Positions 10,457 through 19,130 of a stretch of DNA of 64,000 nucleotides are shown one piece after another. Source of the DNA: Chelatococcus sambhunathii. Lineage in GTDB: Bacteria; Pseudomonadota; Alphaproteobacteria; Rhizobiales; Beijerinckiaceae. Below the pieces are notes generated by a model. That model did not search any database, had not been told where the DNA came from, and saw nothing but the letters and a program-made list of their open reading frames with translations. Both the position numbers and the translations under genes were made by a program. How positions within the stretch are numbered: the stretch's first letter is position 1; each line of letters starts with the position of its first letter. The stretch covers positions 1-64,000 of the forward strand of contig NZ_LIOL01000012.1 in assembly GCF_001418005.1 (NCBI RefSeq), read 5' to 3'.

Positions 10457-12294
10457 GCAGGACACCCGTAGGAGAAATTCGACCGAGCCAGTTGCTTTGG
10501 ACCTACGGCCCGGGCGCCTTGATCGACCTCCCGAACATGTCGGTGGTCACGATGGGGATCGACCGCTGGGAAAAAGACAGGTGTCAGCCGATACAAGAGG
10601 CACGGTTGCTCGCCAACGTCCGGGGCGTGCTCGGACCCCAAGTCGAATCATTGCGTATGCCGCCCGTGGGCGAGAGGGAAATCGCAGACCCATTTTCGGC
10701 CGCCGCGCTGATCGGCGTGCCCGTCAAGCCCTTCCCGCGGTGGCTGCGCTGCGTGAAATGCGGCCTGCTATCACCCTATGATGCCGGCTTGTTCAAGCTG
10801 AAGGAAAACAGGTATCGCCCGGAGCTGACGCGTTTCGTCCATGAGGGCTGTCGCGGATCGAATAACGATCAAAGGGCCAGGGATGCCGATGCGGTTCCGG
10901 CGCGCTTTCTCATGGCGTGTCGGGCTGGCCACCTGGACGACTTTGCCTGGCACTGGTTCGTTCACGGCGGATCTAGCACCTGTCGTGCGACGCTGAGGTT
11001 CTTCGAGAGCGGCGCATCACTTCAAACCGAGAACCTGTGGGTCAAATGCGATGGCTGCGGCGCATCGAAGAACATGGCGCAGGCTTTTGGTCAGGCAGGT
11101 CGCGACAACCTTCCAGCCTGCCGAGGGCGACATCCACACGTGGATCGCTTCGAGGACGATTGCACCGAGGAACCTCGCGCAATTCTCCTCGGCGCAACCA
11201 ATAGCTGGTTCCCGGTCACACTCTCGGTTCTCGCGATCCCACAGGTGGGAAGCCCTCTGGCGCAACTGGTCGCGGATGGCTGGACGTTCTTTGAAGACGT
11301 CACTTCGGCGGCCGAAGTGGCGTTCGTCGTCAAGACCCTGAAGAAGACGGCGCAGCTGCCTGGCATCGAGCAGTTCACTGACGAGCAGATTTGGTCCGCA
11401 ATCGAAACCCATCGCAATGGCGGACCGGGCGTCGAACAGAGCGACCTCAAAGGGCCGGAATGGGATGTGCTTACGGCCGAGAACCCACCCACTGACTATC
11501 CGCATTTCATGAGCAAGAAGGTGGGCGTGCCCTCGGGCTTCGGTGCGGCGATCACACGCGTTCTGCTGCTGGAGCGGCTTCGTGAGGTGAACGCCCTCCT
11601 TGGATTCACACGAGTCGAGTCTCCTGACGAAGGCACGGGAGATGAGGCAGCCCCACGGGCCCCGCTCGCACGCGCAGCACCGAACTGGGTGCCGGCCACT
11701 CAAGTTCACGGTGAAGGAATTTTCGTTCGCTTCGATGCAGATGCATTGAAGGCTTGGGCGGATAAGGATCCGGTGAAGGCTCTCGACTCTCGGCTACGGC
11801 AGGGCCATCGCGGATGGCGGCAAAAGAGGAACCTGGACCCAAACCAAGGTTACCCGGGCGTTCGTTATGTCATGCTACACACGCTCGCGCACATGCTGAT
11901 ACGGGAACTGGCATTGGAGTGCGGCTACAACGCCGCGAGTATTCGGGAGCGTATATATGCAGACGTCGAGGACGGGAGGGATCAAGCCGGATTTCTCATC
12001 TACACAGCTGCAGCAGATTCCGATGGCACTCTGGGAGGTCTCGTAGAGCTAGGAAAGCCTGAAAATCTTGGGCGACTTCTGCGCCAAGCGCTGGATCGCG
12101 CCCACATATGTGCCTCCGATCCACTCTGCGCAGAACACGATCCGAGCAAGGACCAGTCACTTCACGGGGCAGCATGTCACGCCTGTTCATTCGTCTCGGA
12201 AACATCCTGTGAGCGGGGAAACCGCTATATCGATCGTTCCCTCGTGGTACCCACCCTCGAAAATCCCGATGCAGCATTCTTCGAGACCGTCTGA
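10453..12294 (+). CDS. drmB: DISARM protein DrmB (DUF1998)
   Basis: DrmB carries DUF1998 and forms the core DISARM complex with DrmA. The 613-residue product starts MSRTPVGEIRPSQLLWTYGPGALIDLPN, the usual DrmB opening. It has CxxC pairs typical of the family (LRCVKCGLLSPYD near residue 100 and VKCDGCGASKNM near 200). The C-terminal DUF1998 part has HTLAHMLIRELALECGY and a cysteine cluster (DPLCAEHD, ACHACSFVSETSCERGN). The ATG at 10453 overlaps the drmA stop and follows AGGAGG by 7 nt, which decides the start over an in-frame ATG at 10414. The stop overlaps drmC. It appears intact. Confidence 0.94.
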   Translation: MSRTPVGEIRPSQLLWTYGPGALIDLPNMSVVTMGIDRWEKDRCQPIQEARLLANVRGVLGPQVESLRMPPVGEREIADPFSAAALIGVPVKPFPRWLRCVKCGLLSPYDAGLFKLKENRYRPELTRFVHEGCRGSNNDQRARDADAVPARFLMACRAGHLDDFAWHWFVHGGSSTCRATLRFFESGASLQTENLWVKCDGCGASKNMAQAFGQAGRDNLPACRGRHPHVDRFEDDCTEEPRAILLGATNSWFPVTLSVLAIPQVGSPLAQLVADGWTFFEDVTSAAEVAFVVKTLKKTAQLPGIEQFTDEQIWSAIETHRNGGPGVEQSDLKGPEWDVLTAENPPTDYPHFMSKKVGVPSGFGAAITRVLLLERLREVNALLGFTRVESPDEGTGDEAAPRAPLARAAPNWVPATQVHGEGIFVRFDADALKAWADKDPVKALDSRLRQGHRGWRQKRNLDPNQGYPGVRYVMLHTLAHMLIRELALECGYNAASIRERIYADVEDGRDQAGFLIYTAAADSDGTLGGLVELGKPENLGRLLRQALDRAHICASDPLCAEHDPSKDQSLHGAACHACSFVSETSCERGNRYIDRSLVVPTLENPDAAFFETV

Positions 12295-13055
12295 TGGAAG
12301 CGATACTGATCGCGGCCACAGACCTCGTGGCCATGTTATCTCCGGCGAGGATCGAAGCGCTCGCCGCTCGTGTCCGCGGCTCGATGCCGGTCGAACGATA
12401 CGGAAGCCTGCATCAGCTCGTGAGCACGCCGGCTGCTCGCGCAGCGCTTGATCGCTTGATCGCCGCCTGGAAACAGACGGAAATATCAGGCGATGTGCTG
12501 GCCGGTATCTTGGTCGGCGCAGCCTTCGCCCGCCAACAGGCGCAGCGCGAGAACAGCGTCGAACTAGTTTGGACGGGCCCGACGACACCATTCGTCGCCA
12601 CCCGCCGCACGGAGCAGGTGCTCTTGGATCTCATCGGTCACGCGCGAAGTGACTTCTTTCTCGTTAGCTTTGTTGCATACGACGTCTCCTCGGTGGTCGA
12701 TGCATTGAATGCTGCATGCGCTCGCGGCATCGACATCCGAATTCTGTTGGAGACCTCCACGAGCCATGGCGGGAGCTTGTCCGTCGATCCTATTGCTACA
12801 ATGCGGCGCTGTGTTCCTTCGGCAGCGCTGTATGTCTGGACCGACCGACCGGCACCGTTCGCCGAAGGACGGGTTCACGCGAAAGTGGCCGTTGCCGACG
12901 GCAATTCAGCCTTCTTGACCAGCGCCAACCTGACTGGGCACGCGCTGGAGAAGAATATGGAGGCCGGCGTCGTGATCAGCGGTGGACACGTCCCCGCAGG
13001 ACTGCGTGCCCATCTTCATGCTCTAATCGAGACGAAGGTCATTCGGAAAATCTAG
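12294..13055 (+). CDS. drmC: DISARM phospholipase D-like protein DrmC
   Basis: This 253-residue PLD-superfamily protein is the class 1 DISARM accessory nuclease-like component, reported as dispensable for protection in some systems. The C-terminal half carries one HKD-type site, VHAKVAVADGNSAFLTSANL (about 194-213), with downstream N and E in EKNMEAGVVI. The N-terminal half is the helical region usual for DrmC. The start ATG shares one base with the drmB stop (TGATG). The gene ends three bases before the proposed attL site, so the prophage sits immediately behind it and separates it from the terminator at 58019. Confidence 0.92.
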   Translation: MEAILIAATDLVAMLSPARIEALAARVRGSMPVERYGSLHQLVSTPAARAALDRLIAAWKQTEISGDVLAGILVGAAFARQQAQRENSVELVWTGPTTPFVATRRTEQVLLDLIGHARSDFFLVSFVAYDVSSVVDALNAACARGIDIRILLETSTSHGGSLSVDPIATMRRCVPSAALYVWTDRPAPFAEGRVHAKVAVADGNSAFLTSANLTGHALEKNMEAGVVISGGHVPAGLRAHLHALIETKVIRKI

Positions 13056-13057
13056 AA

Positions 13058-13069
13058 TCACACTCAGCA
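13058..13069 (+). other. Proposed prophage attachment site attL
   Basis: The 12-mer TCACACTCAGCA here recurs in the same orientation at 57976-57987; the flanking bases differ on both sides. It falls 3 nt after the drmC stop and overlaps the last codons of the outermost leftward phage gene. A short identity core is normal for large serine recombinases, and one is encoded at 54603. The role as an att site is inferred from position. Confidence 0.6.
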
Positions 13070-13477
13070 AATGCGCGCCTGGTCCCGCATAACGCTGTAG
13101 TCGGCGAGCATTTCGGCGAGAGCCGACCCCTCTGGCAGCAGATCGAGCTCGTCGGCTGCGCGTGCCTGGAACTCGCGGCTATACTCGACAACCGGTGGGC
13201 AGACGGTGGCCACGCGAGGGTCAGAAGCGACCGTCGCGCAGCCGGTCAGCGAGATCGTCACGATCGCGAGGGCGGCGAGCCGCCGCATCGAGCATCCGGC
13301 GATGGAGTCATTGGTCTTCTCCGAGGTTTCGAGGCGTTCCGCCAGCCGTCCCGCACGCTCGCCGGAGCGCCGGAGTGAGAGCGGGAACAGGAACACCGCG
13401 AGTGCGATGGCGCCGTAGCGCAGCGCCGCCCGCATCCATGGGGCGGAGGCGATCCCGTCAACGCCCGTGAGCGCCAC
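13064..13477 (-). CDS. Fused inner/outer spanin-like lysis protein
   Basis: This 137-residue ORF joins two phage lysis parts. Residues 1-60 hold a membrane segment (LRYGAIALAVFLFPLSL) and a short helix (SGERAGRLAERLETSEKTND), like small inner-membrane i-spanin-like proteins. From about residue 64 there is a lipoprotein signal (MRRLAALAIVTISLTGCA, lipobox LTGC) and an Rz1/LysC-like outer-membrane part (CPPVVEYSREFQARAADE). The next frame encodes RMLDAAARRPRDRDDLADRL then a stop, which looks like the lost natural end of the first gene. The two genes therefore seem to have been overlapping and were merged by a small indel near 13300. GTG start at 13477, with GGAGGG 7 nt upstream. Confidence 0.7.
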   Translation of the reverse strand: MALTGVDGIASAPWMRAALRYGAIALAVFLFPLSLRRSGERAGRLAERLETSEKTNDSIAGCSMRRLAALAIVTISLTGCATVASDPRVATVCPPVVEYSREFQARAADELDLLPEGSALAEMLADYSVMRDQARIC

Positions 13478-13600
13478 GGCGATGCCCTCCGGCGCAGGGT
13501 GTCGAGATTAGGGTACGAGCGGCAGGATGACGGATCGGGTCTCGGCTAAGGCGAACCCCTGGTCGGATCGGGGGGCGTCTTCGACATCTCCTACCGCCGC

Positions 13601-14677
13601 TCACCCCACCTTCACGCCCCAGAAGGACGTGTGATCGGCAGCGAAATACCCATCCGCCATTCGGAATGCGCCCTGTAGCTCGACGGTGTCGCCTTGCTCA
13701 AGCGGCGCCATGGTCTGCAGCCACAGCGCCGTCGCCTCGGAGGCGTGCGCGCCGGATATCTCGCCGAACGATCCTCGGATCTCGGTCGAGCCGTTCAGCA
13801 CCAGCCGCCCGCGCATGCGCGCCGTGGTGCTGGCATTGACCTTGTAGAGCAGTGTCGCGCCGAAGAGGTAGGTGCCGGCCACGGGTGCCACAAAGCGGTT
13901 GTTGCCGGCATCGAACGCGCCCTGGTCGTTGTAGTCGGTATTGTTGATTCCGATCTTCGTCCAGGTGTCGATGCCGACATAGTTGTCGTAGTTGGTATAG
14001 CCCTTGAAGCGCGGCAGCCTAGGCTGGTCGACGATGCCGGTGGCGTTGTCGACGATCAGCCCATTGAAGAAGGTGCTGCCGTCGGCCGAGACTGCGAGCC
14101 GGAACCTGTCCGAACCGAAGAGGCCCATCAACGCCTTGGTGACATAGGCGGTCTGGAGGGTAAGCCCGAGATCGCGGCCCGCAGCCTCCTTGTTCATGGT
14201 GTAGAACAGATCGCCGGTGCCACCCTCGGCCGCGGTCTTCGCCGTCCAGAGCGCGGCATTGAGCTTGGCTGAGAACGGATTGGCCGCATCGGCGGTCGTG
14301 CCGATGCCGAGCAGCGCCATGTTCTGCAACTCGCCGGGTGTCGCGCCGATCCAGACGGAGCCATCATAGACCAGCAGCAGGCCCTCGTCCTCGACCCATG
14401 CCCGCCAGCCGGTCCGTGGCGGAAGGCGAAGCCAGGCACCGTCGGTCCAGAGCGCGACGTTCAGATCCCAGCTCGCCCACGCCCCCGTGGCGCCCGACGC
14501 CACGATGTAGCGGTCACCATCAGCGGGGCTGCCGGGCGGGGCGGTCAGATCCCGATCGCGGACCGAGAGCTGGACGAGCCCGTCGAGCAGCCGCAGCGCC
14601 TCGTTGTGGGTGACATGCTTCTGGGCCTGCGCCGCGAGAATGTAGGGCAGCAGCAGATGGGTTGTGGCATCGGACAT
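13601..14677 (-). CDS. DUF2793 phage tail/fibre-associated protein
   Basis: The 358-residue protein begins MSDATTHLLLPYILAAQAQK and continues with KHVTHNEALRLLDGLVQLSV, the diagnostic DUF2793 opening found downstream of RcGTA-like tail genes. The domain covers about residues 1-150 (DGDRYIVASGATGAW, then WRAWVEDEGLLLVYDG). The rest is a C1q/TNF-like beta-rich region (GAFDAGNNRFVAPVAGTYLF, AHASEATALWLQTMAPLEQG) suited to receptor or surface binding. The start is ATG 14677; the frame stays open further upstream only as antisense of the preceding gene. It lies 8 nt after the tail-tip gene in the same operon, so a fibre or receptor-binding role is likely. Confidence 0.8.
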   Translation of the reverse strand: MSDATTHLLLPYILAAQAQKHVTHNEALRLLDGLVQLSVRDRDLTAPPGSPADGDRYIVASGATGAWASWDLNVALWTDGAWLRLPPRTGWRAWVEDEGLLLVYDGSVWIGATPGELQNMALLGIGTTADAANPFSAKLNAALWTAKTAAEGGTGDLFYTMNKEAAGRDLGLTLQTAYVTKALMGLFGSDRFRLAVSADGSTFFNGLIVDNATGIVDQPRLPRFKGYTNYDNYVGIDTWTKIGINNTDYNDQGAFDAGNNRFVAPVAGTYLFGATLLYKVNASTTARMRGRLVLNGSTEIRGSFGEISGAHASEATALWLQTMAPLEQGDTVELQGAFRMADGYFAADHTSFWGVKVG

Positions 14678-14685
14678 TGGAGTTC

Positions 14686-17600
14686 TCAGAAGCTGAGGGT
14701 GACAGTCTTGGGCGCGCCCCGCCCGATCAGAGCGGAGAGCTGGAAGATGCGGATATCGAGGCTGTTGCCGGGGCCGAGCAGAGCGCCCCAGTCGGCGGAC
14801 TGATCGGCGGCGGTGTAGACCACGCTGGTCGTGGCCGTACTCAGCACCCGCTTGACCGCCGGGCCGTCGAGGATCTCGACTTCGTAGGCTTCGACCTCCT
14901 CGGCGACTGGCACCTCGCCGGTGCCCCAGTTGTCGGCCGCGAGCGCGCGGGATCGTCGTGCCCAGCGGATCGTCAGATCGCCCGGCGATCGGGGCCTGCG
15001 CCATGGCTGCTCGACATGGGCGACCGAGAACGGCCGGAGTCCCACGCCCTCGGGCGTGAAGCTCGTGGCAATATAGGTTTCGTCGCTGACCGGACGGCTT
15101 GCAGGGCCGATGCGCCAGTTCCAGGGAAGCCCGAGATCGGCTTCGGCGATCGGCAGCGATGCGAGGCTCTCGTCCACCACCACCACCCGCGCGCCACCGG
15201 GCGCCGGATTGCCCATGGCGCCTTCCGTTCCGCGCTGCCCGCGCAGGAGCCGGGTCAGACGATAGCGCCCCGGTGCGATTAGTTCGGCCGCCCCCGCCTG
15301 CACGACTTCCCAGATGCCTGGTGTGCTCTCGACGGCGAGAGCATTGGCGCCGCCGAACAGCGCCAGATCCGTGACGCTCTCCAGCGTGCCCGAAAGCAGG
15401 TCTACCACCAGCACGTTGCCGAGATCGAAGCGTGAGGTCGGTCCCGGCCAGAAATCCGAAACCAGGACGCCGATCCGTGCCCGACCGCCGAAGGTGGTCA
15501 GCAGCTCGAAGCCATCGGACGAGCCGCTGCGGAACACCGCCATCTCGCCGGGCCATGGAACGGCATGGGCTGCGACGAAGGGGCGATGAGCAGGCTGATC
15601 CTCACTCAGTTGCGGCAGGTCCATCAATATCGCGTCGGGCGCGCCGAATACGACCGGGCGCGTCAGCGAGGCGGCACGCGGATCGCCCGGCGGCAGATCG
15701 TAGGTCGCGCGGTCCTGGCGGATCGCCTCCACTCTGCGCGCCTCGGCATCTGCGACGGAGACGAGACGGAACTCGATCTCCCGCCCGTCATGGGCGAGCC
15801 GGATCACGTCGGCGGGATCGAGAGCCAGCCGCGAGGGTGGAAGGCGGAAGGCTGCGCTTTCGCGCCCGGTCCAGGCCTCGAGCAGGGCACGACGGCAACG
15901 CCGTTCCGCCTCTTCCGGCGGAACCGCCATCGGGAAACTCTCGGAGGCGATCCGCGTCGTGTCCACGGTGATGCGCCGCGCCTCCACGAGGGCCGCGTCG
16001 TAGTCCTCGTCGGCGCGGGCGACCTGCCACTTCAGCGCCTGCGGTAGCTCGGTTTCCTGGCTGCGGGTCAGTTCCAGCACGTCACCCTCGCGGGTAGCTA
16101 CGAGGTGATCGGGGTCGATGGTCAAGACCGACGCCCGGCCACGCATCACGAAACGAATGATCCCTTCGGTCTCCACGGCGTCGAAACCAAAATGCCGCGA
16201 CAGCGTGGTGATGGAGGCGCGTGGGCTTTCCAGTGCGCCGATGACATATCCCTCGACCGCGCCCCAGAGCCCGGAGACATCAATCCGATCCTCGGGCATG
16301 CCTGCCCGCAGGCAGAGGTGCCGCACGAGGGCGGCCAGCGAGACCGCGCCAAGGCGTCCGGTCAGCCAGTGGCCGAGCCGCCAGTTCGGACCGTCGGTCC
16401 AGATGCCGGTCAGTTCCGGGAAGAACGGATAGGGCCGTGCATCCCAGGTCCAGGCAGCGCATTCAGGGATATGAACCATCCGGCCGCCATAGACTGGGGA
16501 CACCGGATTGTTCGCAGCCTCGCCCCACCAGAGATAGCTCGCCTCGAGGTAGGCGCGCTGGATCGCATCGTCGCGCCAGCCCCGCGAGAAATGTGGCGTG
16601 AAGCTCTCGGAGGACTTCGGATCGAAGAAGACGTTGGGCTGGTTGGTGCCACGATCGATGGCGGGGCAGCCGAGTTCGGTGAACCGGATCGGCTTCGACT
16701 GCGGGACCCATGCCGTCGGCGTCGCGCTCTCCACCCCGCCCGGGCGGTTGTAATGCTGGTTCGACCACCAGGCGCGCAGATCCTTGTAGCGGAAGACCCA
16801 CGGCTTTCCCGCTGCACCATCGGTGATCGGCGTTCGCACCTGAGCCGACCGATCGGCGGCGCTGGCGTAGAACCAGTCGAAGCCTTCGCCACCCGCGATG
16901 TTCGCCTGCAGATACGCCCGATCGTAGATCGCGGGCCAGCTATCGGCGGCGTCGAGATGGTCGAACCCGTCCCGCCAGTCCGACAGCGGCATGTAGTTGT
17001 CGATCCCGACAAAATCGATCTCCGGATCGGCCCAGAGCGGATCGAGGTGGAAGAACACGTCGCCGCTGCCATCGCTCGGCTGGTGCCCGAAATATTCCGA
17101 CCAGTCGGCAGCGTAGCCGATCTTCGTTCCAGTGCCCAGAATGGACCGGACATCAGCTGCCAGATCCCGATAGGCCTGCACGGCCGGATAGGTGGATACG
17201 CCTGAGCGGATGGTGGTGAGCCCCGGCATTTCCGAGCCGATCAGGAAGGCATCGACCCCGCCTGCCGCTGCACAAAGATGCGCGTAATGCAGGATCATGC
17301 GGCGGAAGCCCCACTCGCCGGCCGGACCGTTCCACGAAACATTCGTGCCCGATACGACGAAATGCGACGGCTGCGCGTTGCCGAAGAAGGCGTTGACCTG
17401 AGCGGCGGCGGCGGCCGTCTTGTCCACGGTTCCAGAAAAGCCCGCCGCGGGGGAACAGGTGATTCGCCCCCGCCAGGGGAATGTGGGCTGCCCCGTCTCC
17501 GCAGCATTGTCGGAATACGGGTTCGGCAGCGCGTTGCCGGGCGGCACGTCCATGAGAATGAACGGATAGAAGGTGACGCGCAGCCCGCGCGCCTTCATCT

Positions 17601-18651
17601 CCCGGATGGCCTGCACGACGGCGAAGTCGGACGGCGTGCCGCCATAGACCGGGCGATCCTGATCGTCGCGGCTGACGAGGAAGGCATTGGCGCGGCTGAC
17701 GCCGTTGACCGACCAGGACAGAGGCGTGGTCGACTTGGCGGACACTTCGACGCCGGGCCGCACCTTGCAGGATCCCGCGCGCAGATCGTCGCCGAACCAG
17801 GCGACGACGAGGCTCACGCTCTCGACCGCCGGGACCATGGCCTGCAGCCGGTCGAGCGCCACCACGATGTCGGTGGCATCCGGCAGCGCGTTCAGGTTTT
17901 CGGGTTGTGTCGCACCGCCTGCGGATTTGCAGATGGCCTGCGTGGCATAGGTGAACTCACCCGAGGCCGGGATTATGGTGACGGCGCGGGTCAGTCCTTC
18001 GGCCGTGTCGGGATCGGCGAGCGGCCGGAACACCTCGAAGGAAAGCTGCGGCAGGCGGTTGCCGTAGCTGGAGAGCGGCAGTTCCTCGAAGACGACATAG
18101 GCCGTGCCGCGATAGGCGGGCGTGCTCAAAGCGCCCATCTTCGCCGCGATGAAGGGATCGGCAGTCTGCACCTCGTCGCCCGGATACCAGCGCCAGGTGA
18201 CCCCGGAGAGGTCCATCGGCTTGCCGTCGGCCCAGATGCGGCCGATGCCGGTGATCGGCCCGTCGCAGAGCGCGACCGCGAAGCTCGCATAGTAGAGATA
18301 TTCCGTGGTCCTGACCTTGCCGCCGCCGCCACCCTTGCCGCCGCCTTGCGTGGTGGTCCTGGTCTCCTCGCGGAAATCGGTCGCCCAGATGATGTTGCCG
18401 CCCATGCGCATGCGGCCATAGAGGCGCGGGATGACGGCGCCCTCCGTCGAGGAGGTGATGCGCAGCGTGTCGAGACGCGCGCCCTCGATACGCTGGGTGG
18501 GCGCGAGCGACGAAATGATCCAGCTGTCGACGACCGAACCGATGCTGGAGCCGATGAAGCCGCCGATGGTCGCGGCGCTGACACCGAGGATCGCACCGCC
18601 GATGGAACCGCCGATGGCGGCGCCGGCGACGCCGAGCACGAGAGTGGCCAC
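14686..18651 (-). CDS. RcGTA gp15-like tail-tip/host-specificity protein with TIM-barrel domain
   Basis: This 1321-residue baseplate hub protein matches the large host-specificity protein of RcGTA and related siphophages. A glycine-rich hydrophobic N-terminus (GAAIGGSIGGAILGVSAATI) is followed by IPRLYGRMRMGGNIIWATDF and a Gly run (GGGKGGGGGK). A GTA TIM-barrel-like glycoside hydrolase domain lies about 430-760 (DPEIDFVGIDNYMPLSDWRD, PIRFTELGCPAIDRGTNQPN). The C-terminal half has phage_tail_3-like and fibronectin-like sections. It probably joins the tail tip to the host surface and helps degrade peptidoglycan. The neighbours upstream (gp12-14 homologues) support this. The start overlaps nothing: 2 nt separate it from the peptidase stop. 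Confidence 0.9.
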   Translation of the reverse strand: MATLVLGVAGAAIGGSIGGAILGVSAATIGGFIGSSIGSVVDSWIISSLAPTQRIEGARLDTLRITSSTEGAVIPRLYGRMRMGGNIIWATDFREETRTTTQGGGKGGGGGKVRTTEYLYYASFAVALCDGPITGIGRIWADGKPMDLSGVTWRWYPGDEVQTADPFIAAKMGALSTPAYRGTAYVVFEELPLSSYGNRLPQLSFEVFRPLADPDTAEGLTRAVTIIPASGEFTYATQAICKSAGGATQPENLNALPDATDIVVALDRLQAMVPAVESVSLVVAWFGDDLRAGSCKVRPGVEVSAKSTTPLSWSVNGVSRANAFLVSRDDQDRPVYGGTPSDFAVVQAIREMKARGLRVTFYPFILMDVPPGNALPNPYSDNAAETGQPTFPWRGRITCSPAAGFSGTVDKTAAAAAQVNAFFGNAQPSHFVVSGTNVSWNGPAGEWGFRRMILHYAHLCAAAGGVDAFLIGSEMPGLTTIRSGVSTYPAVQAYRDLAADVRSILGTGTKIGYAADWSEYFGHQPSDGSGDVFFHLDPLWADPEIDFVGIDNYMPLSDWRDGFDHLDAADSWPAIYDRAYLQANIAGGEGFDWFYASAADRSAQVRTPITDGAAGKPWVFRYKDLRAWWSNQHYNRPGGVESATPTAWVPQSKPIRFTELGCPAIDRGTNQPNVFFDPKSSESFTPHFSRGWRDDAIQRAYLEASYLWWGEAANNPVSPVYGGRMVHIPECAAWTWDARPYPFFPELTGIWTDGPNWRLGHWLTGRLGAVSLAALVRHLCLRAGMPEDRIDVSGLWGAVEGYVIGALESPRASITTLSRHFGFDAVETEGIIRFVMRGRASVLTIDPDHLVATREGDVLELTRSQETELPQALKWQVARADEDYDAALVEARRITVDTTRIASESFPMAVPPEEAERRCRRALLEAWTGRESAAFRLPPSRLALDPADVIRLAHDGREIEFRLVSVADAEARRVEAIRQDRATYDLPPGDPRAASLTRPVVFGAPDAILMDLPQLSEDQPAHRPFVAAHAVPWPGEMAVFRSGSSDGFELLTTFGGRARIGVLVSDFWPGPTSRFDLGNVLVVDLLSGTLESVTDLALFGGANALAVESTPGIWEVVQAGAAELIAPGRYRLTRLLRGQRGTEGAMGNPAPGGARVVVVDESLASLPIAEADLGLPWNWRIGPASRPVSDETYIATSFTPEGVGLRPFSVAHVEQPWRRPRSPGDLTIRWARRSRALAADNWGTGEVPVAEEVEAYEVEILDGPAVKRVLSTATTSVVYTAADQSADWGALLGPGNSLDIRIFQLSALIGRGAPKTVTLSF

Positions 18652-18653
18652 TG

Positions 18654-19130
18654 TCAGGACTTCCTTTTGCGCCGCGCCTGCTTGCGTACGGAGGCGGACG
18701 GACGGGGAAACAGGAAAGCGAAGGCGATGCGCCGCCGCCAGACGGAGGAGAGCGGCTCCTCGATGACGCCGAGCCGCTCATAGGCGTGGATGAAGCTGCC
18801 GGGGTCGGTGATGATCCCGGCATGCTTGGCGATGGCGCGGGGCTTCATGCGGAAGAGGACCAGCGCGCCGGCTGCGGCCGCCGCAGGGTCCACTTCGATC
18901 ATCATGCGCCGTACGCCTTCGGCCAGCACCTCGCGCGGGCCGGTTTCGCCCCAGTCGCGGCTGTAGGGCGGGATCGGGAACGGCTCGGGGCCGACCACCT
19001 CGCGCCAGACGCCACGGGCGAGCCCGAGGCAGTCGCAGCCCACGCGGCGCAGGCTGGCCTGGTCGTGATAGGGCGTGCCGAGCCAGGACCGCGCCGCCGC
19101 GATCACTGCGTTCGGATCGGCGGCTCTCAC
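18654..19130 (-). CDS. NlpC/P60 family tail peptidase (RcGTA gp14-like)
   Basis: This 158-residue cell-wall peptidase is tail-associated and opens peptidoglycan during DNA entry. The catalytic Cys is in VGCDCLGLARG (Cys34), after the family lead SWLGTPYHDQASL. The His is in AKHAGIITDPGSFIHAYE (about 103). The basic tail (KQARRKRKS) is common in this subfamily. The start overlaps the DUF2163 gene stop by four bases, so expression is coupled. It matches RcGTA gene order: DUF2460, DUF2163, NlpC/P60, TIM-barrel protein. Confidence 0.9.
   Translation of the reverse strand: MRAADPNAVIAAARSWLGTPYHDQASLRRVGCDCLGLARGVWREVVGPEPFPIPPYSRDWGETGPREVLAEGVRRMMIEVDPAAAAAGALVLFRMKPRAIAKHAGIITDPGSFIHAYERLGVIEEPLSSVWRRRIAFAFLFPRPSASVRKQARRKRKS

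Noticed and set aside
14678-15556. N-terminal extension of the DUF2793 gene to 15556
   Set aside because: This part is the tail-tip gene read in another frame; the DUF2793 start at 14677 is conserved.
16105-18783. Long rightward ORFs (366 and 501 codons) opposite the tail-tip gene
   Set aside because: Compositional shadows of the TIM-barrel tail gene, rich in Arg, Asp and Gly without motifs.
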